Assembly (NCBI GenBank): GCA_028821455.1
Contig: JAPPGE010000080.1
Coordinates: forward strand, 1 to 35,255
Direction: 5' to 3'
DNA from: a bacterium
GTDB taxonomy: Bacteria; Pseudomonadota; Alphaproteobacteria; SP197
DNA length: 35,255 nt
Shown: one piece after another, positions 30,198-35,255 of the stretch
Position numbering within the stretch: the first letter of the stretch is position 1
Layout of the letters: the number at the start of each line of letters is the position of its first letter
The notes under the pieces: model-generated
The model's database searches: none
Seen by the model: only the letters and a program-made list of their open reading frames with translations
What the model was told of the DNA's origin: nothing
Translations under genes and position numbers: made by a program

Positions 30198-30494
30198 TCA
30201 GTGATGTTCGCGCAGTTTCCGCTTGTTGCGCCGGAGCTGCTTTGCGACATGTTCCATTGCCTTGCCGAACGCGGCGGACGCGGTCTGCGCACCGCCATCC
30301 CCCTCGGCATTGATGTCGTGTCCGACATGGACGGAGATGTGCACCCGGTGAGACTGCGCCTCGCGCGAGAACGTCACGTGAGCGCTCAGCGAATCGGCAA
30401 AGTACTTGTCGATGGCACTGCCGAGAGCCTGCTCTACGTGAAGACGCAACGCTTCGCTGATATCTGTCTGATGACCTGTGATGGAAATCTTCAT
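30198..30494 (-). CDS. hpf: ribosome hibernation promoting factor, short form
   Basis: 98 aa. The start at 30494 (MKISITGHQTDISEALRLHV) is chosen by family alignment; an ATG at 30515 is also possible. The N-terminal HPF fold is complete: VEQALGSAIDKYFADSLSAH, VTFSREAQSHRVHISVHVGH and AAFGKAMEHVAKQLRRNKRK. Most alphaproteobacterial HPFs are the long form with a C-terminal dimerisation domain after about residue 110. Here the frame stops after LREHH, 38 bp before ptsN, so that domain is absent. Such a protein would inactivate 70S ribosomes without making 100S dimers unaided. rpoN, the usual upstream neighbour, is not present. Confidence 0.88.
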   Translation of the reverse strand: MKISITGHQTDISEALRLHVEQALGSAIDKYFADSLSAHVTFSREAQSHRVHISVHVGHDINAEGDGGAQTASAAFGKAMEHVAKQLRRNKRKLREHH

Positions 30495-30577
30495 TGATGA
30501 TCCGCTCATCGTCACCGGAGACCGTCACCAGCGGACCCGGTCGCGGGCATGGATCTCGCCCGCGCTTCGTGGTCCGG

Positions 30578-30606
30578 AATATAGGGACTGTCTGCCAGTC
30601 CGACAA
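30578..30606 (-). promoter_or_regulatory. probable sigma-70 promoter of hpf-ptsN-hprK
   Basis: On the minus strand TTGTCG (30606-30601), a 17-bp spacer and TATATT (30583-30578). This lies 84 bp upstream of the hpf start and downstream of the SDR stop. Confidence 0.5.
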
Positions 30607-30668
30607 GGGGACCCTCCCACGCCACCCTGGTCATGGCGACACGGACCGCAGCTTGCCCTGCTGTCCGG

Positions 30669-30684
30669 CCCGGCAAGCGCCGGG
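30669..30684 (-). terminator. hairpin after the SDR gene
   Basis: CCCGGC and GCCGGG form a 6-bp GC-only stem with a 4-nt loop, 12 bp past the SDR stop. No T-run follows, so if it is a terminator it is weak or factor-assisted. Confidence 0.3.
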
Positions 30685-30695
30685 TCTCGATCGCC

Positions 30696-31469
30696 TCAGT
30701 CATCCCTGGGCCAGTATCGCGTGGCCAGCCAGCCGCCATCGACGGCAATGACCTGGCCGTTGATGTAACGGGCGTCGTCGCTCAGGAGAAAGGCCGCGAC
30801 GCCCGCGACGTCGTCGGGGCTTCCAACGCCCATGGGCGTGTTGCGGATCATGGCCTGCCGATACCATGCGTCCGTCCGGATGTTCCGCGCCGTCATCGGC
30901 GTGTCGATCACCCCGGGGGCGATGGCGTTGATGTTGACGCCGTCGGCGGCGTGGTCGGCGGCCATCTGGCGCGTGAGCTGAGCGACCGCGCCCTTGGCGG
31001 CGGCATAGGCGGCGGAGCCGGGAAAACCGACGAGACCGAAGACAGAGGCGATCTGGACGATCCTGCCGCCGGGCCGCGGCAGGCACTCGAGCGCGGCACG
31101 CGACATGCGAAAGACCGAACCGAGGTTCACGTCGAGGACGCCGTCCCAGTCCGCATCGCTCGCTTCGGCCACACCACCGCCCCGGCCGCCAATGCCGGCA
31201 TTGTTGACGAGATGGTCGAGCCTGCCGTAGGTGTCGAGGATCTCCTTCACGATGCGCCCGGGCTGGGCGCGGTCGGCGACATCGGCGACGAGCGAGCGCA
31301 AAGCCCTCCCGCCGGCCATGGAGGCGGTCTCGCGAAGCTCCCGTTCCTTGACGTCGACGGCCAGCACCGAGGCGCCTTCGGACGCCAGGCGCAGCGCCGT
31401 CGCCCGCCCGATGCCGCCCGCCGCGCCGGTGACGATCGCGGACTTTCCGGCAAAGCGCCCGCCACTCAA
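30696..31469 (-). CDS. short-chain dehydrogenase/reductase (SDR, FabG-like)
   Basis: 257 aa. The only start that fits is a TTG overlapping the stop of the 59-residue gene upstream (TTGA), so translation is coupled. Classical SDR motifs are all present: SAIVTGAAGGIGRATALRLA for cofactor binding, LVADVAD, LVNNAGIGG, GGRIVQIASVFG with the catalytic Ser, AYAAAKGAVAQL with Tyr-x3-Lys, and NAIAPGVIDTPMT. AVDVKER at strand 2 suggests NAD(H). It ends with ARYINGQVIAVDGGWLATR. As the last gene behind a TauD-type dioxygenase it likely oxidises or reduces an intermediate of the same catabolic route. The substrate is unknown. Confidence 0.88.
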   Translation of the reverse strand: MSGGRFAGKSAIVTGAAGGIGRATALRLASEGASVLAVDVKERELRETASMAGGRALRSLVADVADRAQPGRIVKEILDTYGRLDHLVNNAGIGGRGGGVAEASDADWDGVLDVNLGSVFRMSRAALECLPRPGGRIVQIASVFGLVGFPGSAAYAAAKGAVAQLTRQMAADHAADGVNINAIAPGVIDTPMTARNIRTDAWYRQAMIRNTPMGVGSPDDVAGVAAFLLSDDARYINGQVIAVDGGWLATRYWPRDD

Positions 31470-31645
31470 GGGGACTTGCCTTCCTGGACGGCCCAGGCGT
31501 GGATTTCCCGGAACTCCGCCTCCTCGACCTCGGAGTCTTCGGGGTCGATCCAGAGGGTCCGGGCGTCGAAGTCGAAGCTGAGCATGCCTGCGCAGCGCGC
31601 AGCGCCGGGCCAGGCGATCCGGGTCTCGACAATGGGTTCGGCCAT
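31466..31645 (-). CDS. small acidic protein, 59 aa, between dioxygenase and SDR
   Basis: The ATG at 31645 has a strong GGGAGAA ribosome site 3 nt upstream. The product reads MAEPIVETRIAWPGAARCAG, MLSFDFDARTLWIDPEDSEV and EEAEFREIHAWAVQEGKSP. The gene fills the space between the dioxygenase stop (19 bp) and the SDR start (overlap), so it belongs to the operon. No family was recognised. The many acidic residues and strand-like segments suggest a small cytosolic partner protein. Confidence 0.6.
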   Translation of the reverse strand: MAEPIVETRIAWPGAARCAGMLSFDFDARTLWIDPEDSEVEEAEFREIHAWAVQEGKSP

Positions 31646-31664
31646 GGTTTCTCCCGCGCGCCGG

Positions 31665-32501
31665 TCAGGCCGCCGTCGCCGTCTCGTCGCGCGCCTCGGC
31701 GTCGCTGACGGCGATCGGGACGCGGCGCAGGGTGCGGCGGGCGTGCGCGTCGAAGTCGGTGCGGGCGTGCTGCAGCGTGATGTTGTTCCAGACGATCACG
31801 TCGCCCGGCCGCCAGACGTGGCGATAACCGACGGCGGGATCAGCGATGTAGGCCACCAGCTCCTCGATCAGCACGCCGGTCTCGGCGTCGCCCAGGCCGT
31901 CGACGGCCGCGGTGGTGAGGGCGTGCATGAAGAGCACCGTGCGGCCCGCGCCGTCTTCAAGGGTCAGCGGATGCCAGCAGCGCGGCGCATCGGGCGCGGC
32001 GTCGCGTTCGAGAACGCGACGGTTGTAGTCGCCGCCGTAGTCGAAGAGCTGGAGCGACCGGCGGCCCGCAATGCGCCGCCTCAGCCCGTCGGGAAGGTTG
32101 GCGTAGGCCGCCGCCGCGTTGGCGAACAGCGTGTCGCCGCCCGACGGCGGAATCTCGATGGCATAGAGGCAGACAGCCCTGAGCGGATGACGGAAGAAGG
32201 TATGGTCCGAATGGAAACGCAGGACGCCCGAGCCCAGGACGCCGCCCTCGCGCACGTTGGAGACGTGGGTGAAATCGCGGTCCTTCATGAAGGCGCCGCG
32301 GTGCGAGACGGGTCCGAACAGCGTCGCGAACCAGATCTGGGCATCCCCGTCGATTTCCTGGTCGCGCAGCAACAGCAGATGATGTTCCCGGAACGCATCG
32401 CGCAGGGCACCCGCCGTCCGGCCGTCGATCGGCCGGGCGAGGTCGACGCCGGCGACCTCGACGCCCAGGGCCGGCGACAGTGGAAACAGGGTCAGCGACA
32501 T
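31665..32501 (-). CDS. TauD/TfdA-family Fe(II)/2-oxoglutarate dioxygenase
   Basis: 278 aa from the ATG at 32501 with a GGGAGG ribosome site (MSLTLFPLSPALGVEVAGVD). The N-terminal TauD signature (GVEVAGVDLARPIDGRTAGA, REHHLLLLRDQEID) is followed by the iron ligands HSD in LRFHSDHTFFR and the distal His in VWNNITLQHARTDFD, with the 2-oxoglutarate-binding Arg in RRTLRRVPIA. IPPSGGDTLFANAAAAYANL is also typical. It hydroxylates a small substrate such as a sulfonate, phenoxy acid or quaternary amine; the class cannot be told from sequence. It is first in an operon with the 59-residue protein and the SDR. Confidence 0.88.
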   Translation of the reverse strand: MSLTLFPLSPALGVEVAGVDLARPIDGRTAGALRDAFREHHLLLLRDQEIDGDAQIWFATLFGPVSHRGAFMKDRDFTHVSNVREGGVLGSGVLRFHSDHTFFRHPLRAVCLYAIEIPPSGGDTLFANAAAAYANLPDGLRRRIAGRRSLQLFDYGGDYNRRVLERDAAPDAPRCWHPLTLEDGAGRTVLFMHALTTAAVDGLGDAETGVLIEELVAYIADPAVGYRHVWRPGDVIVWNNITLQHARTDFDAHARRTLRRVPIAVSDAEARDETATAA

Positions 32502-32581
32502 CGGGCCTCCCGGCATGGCGAAGGGCAGACGCCACGCCTATGGTAGCGGTCGGCTGGGCGGATGGACAGGGAAGGCGACGA

Positions 32582-32883
32582 CCGTGACACAGTGGGAGCG
32601 GGCTTCGGATGCTCGAGCGGCAAGGGAGCGCATCTTCGTGGACGACATCAGGCGGTGCGTGCCCGACGGCGCGATCGACGTGCCGGTCGCCGACGGCGTC
32701 ATCTCAGCAGACGACGTGGCCGGGGTGAACCCCTTTCGCACCGACCTGACGAAGGACTACACGGGGTATCGGCGATGGCCGCATGGAGCCGCCGGTCGAC
32801 CCCGGCTGCGGCATCGAGATCGACGAGACGGTGCTGGAGCGCGCTATCCGGCCGTGCTGCATCCCCGGCCGGGCGGACGGGTA
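32582..32883 (+). pseudogene. degraded gene between the two dioxygenases
   Basis: The first frame has FVDDIRRCVPDGAIDVPVAD, GVISADDVAGVNPFRTDL, a coding-like stretch, then loses sense. From about 32779 a second frame reads MEPPVDPGCGIEIDETVLER and ends at 32883. 'pGlGIEiDE..l' is a common C-terminus in enolase-superfamily (mandelate-racemase-like) enzymes. Whether the two parts belong together is unclear. No intact open frame covers the region. Confidence 0.35.
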
Positions 32884-32903
32884 GGCACGCGGGGAAGGGC
32901 GCC

Positions 32904-33764
32904 ATGACGCTCGAGATCACGCCCATCGACGCAACTCTCGGCGCCACAGTAAGCGGCGTGCGGCTGGACGCGCTCGACGACGAGACCTTCGCGGCCGTCG
33001 AGGCCGCATGGCACGCCTACGCCGTGCTGGTCTTCCCCGGCCAACATCTCTGCGAAGAGGCGCAGGTCGCCTTCAGCGAACGCTTCGGCCCGCTGGAACG
33101 CAGAGTCTTCAAGATCCACTCCCGGGACAACCCGGCCACCATCGACCTCTCGAACATCAAGAAGGACGGCACACTCTGGCCCGCGAGCAGCGAAACCGGG
33201 CTGCTGCTCAGCGGCAACAACTACTGGCACACCGACAGCTCCTTCAAGCGTGTTCCGGCCAAGGGTTCGGCTCTGACCGCGAGGATCGTGCCCGACACGG
33301 GCGGCGATACCGCCTTTGCCGACATGCGCGCGGCCTACGATGCCCTCGAGCCCGCCATGCAGGACTGGCTTTCCAACAAGATCGCCGTGCACAGCTACGC
33401 CTTCAGCCAGGGCAGGGTCGGCGGCATGACTGGAGTCAGCGAGGACGAGTGGGAGGCGCTGCCGCCGGTAGAGCACCCGGTGATCCGCATCCATCCGGCG
33501 ACGGGGCGGCGCAACCTCTATATCGGCCGCCACGCGAGCCACATCGTCGGCGAGGACGAGCGGGAGAGCCGTCGCCTGTTGGAACGGCTCTGCGAGGACG
33601 CCTGCCGGCCACCCCGCGTCTTCACTCACCGCTGGTCCGCAGGCGACCTGGTGCTATGGGACAACCGTTGCGTACTGCACCGCGGCCTGGGCTACCCCGC
33701 CAACCAGCCGCGACGCATGATCCGCACCACCATCGCCGGCGACAGCGAAGACATCAAAGCATGA
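32904..33764 (+). CDS. TauD/TfdA-family Fe(II)/2-oxoglutarate dioxygenase
   Basis: 286 aa from the ATG at 32904 (GGGGAAGGG ribosome site; MTLEITPIDATLGATVSGVR). Iron ligands are HTD in NNYWHTDSSFKRVPA and the distal His in LVLWDNRCVLHRGLGY; the 2-oxoglutarate Arg is in PRRMIRTTIAGDS. The block IHSRDNPATIDLSNIKKDG and RNLYIGRHASHIVG resembles the 2,4-D/TfdA-like branch more than taurine-specific TauD. It shares only family-level similarity with the dioxygenase at 31665-32501, so it is not a recent duplicate. It is convergent with the permease gene. Confidence 0.88.
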   Translation: MTLEITPIDATLGATVSGVRLDALDDETFAAVEAAWHAYAVLVFPGQHLCEEAQVAFSERFGPLERRVFKIHSRDNPATIDLSNIKKDGTLWPASSETGLLLSGNNYWHTDSSFKRVPAKGSALTARIVPDTGGDTAFADMRAAYDALEPAMQDWLSNKIAVHSYAFSQGRVGGMTGVSEDEWEALPPVEHPVIRIHPATGRRNLYIGRHASHIVGEDERESRRLLERLCEDACRPPRVFTHRWSAGDLVLWDNRCVLHRGLGYPANQPRRMIRTTIAGDSEDIKA

Positions 33765-33863
33765 GGCGCCTGACCTCGGCCCTGTATCGCCCCACCGCTG
33801 GCTGGTCGCACGGACACCTTCCGACAGTCGAGGCAACGCGCTCCACCGCGTCTCGCCTATGGT

Positions 33864-35255
33864 TCACGTTCTCCGCTCGACCTTCACGGTCACCACGTCC
33901 GCGCCATAGTACTTCCTGTGGTGAACCGACGATGCGTAGTGCCGCAACAGCCGGAAAGACAGCTCGCGATCGTCGCGCACTTCCGCTTCCTCGCTCATGT
34001 ACGTGAGCCGGTCTTCGATGTTCTGCTCTTCTTCGAAGACGGAGAGCAGGTCCAGTGTGACGATATCGTCCTGCAAGCGGACCAGGACGATGAGTCGGGT
34101 GCTCGCCTCGCTGCCTTCGCTCTCCGAAGGCAGCAGACTCAGCAGCGACTCCTCGCCGGATGCACGCAGTCGATTGGCCGACTCTTCGCTCCACCCGATT
34201 TCGGCCGCGAATTCCTGGAGAAACGCGTCGATTTTCGGCAGTGCCGATGTCCCGAGTGTCACCTCCAGCTTTCTGCTGCGCGGGCTGGTCAATTCGAGGA
34301 GCGTCGTCAGGGCGATCATCACGACGATACCGGCGGTCGGGCCGTTTCCGAGGATCGACATCCAGAGGCTGTCCGGGCGCATTCCGAACACGTTCAGGCT
34401 CTCCACGCCCAGCCCCACCGATAGCGTCATCGCGACAATGAGCGTGTTTTGCTGATCGAGCCCTTCCCTGAAAACCATGCGCATGCCCTCGACGAGCAGC
34501 ATCCCCATCACCATCAGCAACAGCGAAGCCACGACGGCGCTCGGAGCAGCGAGCAACAGCGCGGTGACCTTCGGGAAGAACGCGATCAGGATGAGGACGG
34601 CGCCGATCCAATAGCCGATGCCGCGAAACGCGATGCCCGTCAGATTGATCAGGGAAATGGTCGACGGCGAGTAAACGATCGTCGGCGGCGTGCCGGCCAA
34701 CCCCGACAGCACTCCTCCCAGACCGCTCGCGTTGACCGTGCCCTGCACGACCCTGAAGTCGATGGCTCGCGGTCTCCGAAGCGACACCTGCTGGATGACA
34801 ACTCCGTCGCCGCTGGTCTTTACGGCAACGACAAGCGTTACGACCACGAACGTCGGCAAGAGCGTCCAGAACTCCGTTCCCACTGTCAGGTCAACGCCCT
34901 GCCACGCACCGAAGTCCGGCAACCGGAACCAGGGTTCCCGACTCAGGAAATCGAGGTCGTAGAGGCCGAAGACTGCTGCGACGAGGCAGCCCGACAGGAT
35001 GCCGATGAGTGGAGCCCACAGCCGGAGGATGCCCGTACCCTTCAGGGAAGCCATAACCGCGGCACCCAGCGTTGCCGCTGCGACGAGCGGGCTCGCAATC
35101 GAAGCCGTTCCCTCGGGTACGTCTCCCAACCGGTCGACCGCAACCGTGATCACCGAAATTGCGATCAGCATGAGAGAGGTGCCGCAGACGACAGGCGTGA
35201 TGATTCTCCTCAGGACCGGCAGCCAGGCAGTGAATGCGAACTGGACGAGGGAAGA
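33864..35255 (-). CDS. NCS2-type xanthine/uracil permease with RsbW-like C-terminal domain (5' end outside window)
   Basis: 463 codons visible; the frame is open at 35255 (SSLVQFAFTAWLPVLRRIIT), so the N-terminal membrane helices lie outside. The visible permease part has RRIITPVVCGTSLMLIAISV, FVVVTLVVAVKTSGDGVVIQ, VNASGLGGVLSGLAGTPPTI (the NCS2 'G...G.l.G...t' signature), and further helices to LLELTSPRSRK. The last 135 residues are cytosolic: LPKIDAFLQEFAAEIGWSEE, LIVLVRLQDDIVTLDLLSVF and LSFRLLRHYASSVHHRKYYG. This is the layout of the RsbW/SpoIIAB HATPase fold, but without a clear ATP-binding N-box or G-box. The domain may regulate transport. Confidence 0.78.
   Translation of the reverse strand, partial: SSLVQFAFTAWLPVLRRIITPVVCGTSLMLIAISVITVAVDRLGDVPEGTASIASPLVAAATLGAAVMASLKGTGILRLWAPLIGILSGCLVAAVFGLYDLDFLSREPWFRLPDFGAWQGVDLTVGTEFWTLLPTFVVVTLVVAVKTSGDGVVIQQVSLRRPRAIDFRVVQGTVNASGLGGVLSGLAGTPPTIVYSPSTISLINLTGIAFRGIGYWIGAVLILIAFFPKVTALLLAAPSAVVASLLLMVMGMLLVEGMRMVFREGLDQQNTLIVAMTLSVGLGVESLNVFGMRPDSLWMSILGNGPTAGIVVMIALTTLLELTSPRSRKLEVTLGTSALPKIDAFLQEFAAEIGWSEESANRLRASGEESLLSLLPSESEGSEASTRLIVLVRLQDDIVTLDLLSVFEEEQNIEDRLTYMSEEAEVRDDRELSFRLLRHYASSVHHRKYYGADVVTVKVERRT

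Overview
High-GC window, most likely from an alphaproteobacterium. The inference rests on the hpf-ptsN-hprK block with a short HprK-type HPr kinase, HigBA, DUF1640/CCDC90-like proteins and a TraA-type relaxase. No rRNA or tRNA gene and no CRISPR array was seen. All family calls come from reading the proteins; no database was searched.

1-10.2 kb is a decayed accessory zone. It holds a frameshifted HigB-type toxin, a PIN-domain remnant, an N-terminal DNA-methyltransferase scrap, a twice-frameshifted membrane protein and four intact or broken copies of a small coiled-coil/membrane protein family. An intact higBA pair is also present. At 5515-8286 lies an IS1-family unit with 54-bp inverted ends and a perfect 8-bp target duplication (GAGCCGCG). 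It carries four passenger genes: a coupled pair (a small protein plus an ImmA/IrrE-like protein), a small basic protein and a secreted cysteine-containing protein. After it comes a phage-like control module: divergent XRE and Cro-like regulators with apparently leaderless promoters and palindromic operators, followed by an HNH endonuclease.

10.7-18.9 kb is the most interesting block. It contains a TOTE-type primase-helicase, an OB-fold/SF1 helicase/nuclease fusion on the opposite strand, and a large coiled-coil protein with a distinctive C-terminal domain. I infer a multi-gene nucleic-acid-targeting conflict (defence) island.

19.4-28.8 kb is mobilisation DNA. A periplasmic protein comes first, then a DUF1173-like protein divergent from a very large MOBF/TraA relaxase-helicase. 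The relaxase frame is broken by a G/C homopolymer tract at 25605-25800 that looks like a sequencing or assembly error. Three overlapping small genes, probably relaxosome accessory DNA-binding proteins, converge on it. A nested inverted repeat at 21692-21789 is an oriT or operator candidate.

From about 29.25 kb the window looks chromosomal: hprK, ptsN and an unusually short hpf (nitrogen-PTS and ribosome hibernation); a TauD-type dioxygenase, a 59-residue protein and an SDR in one operon; a second TauD-type dioxygenase facing the other way; and a nucleobase permease with an RsbW-like C-terminal domain that runs off the window end.
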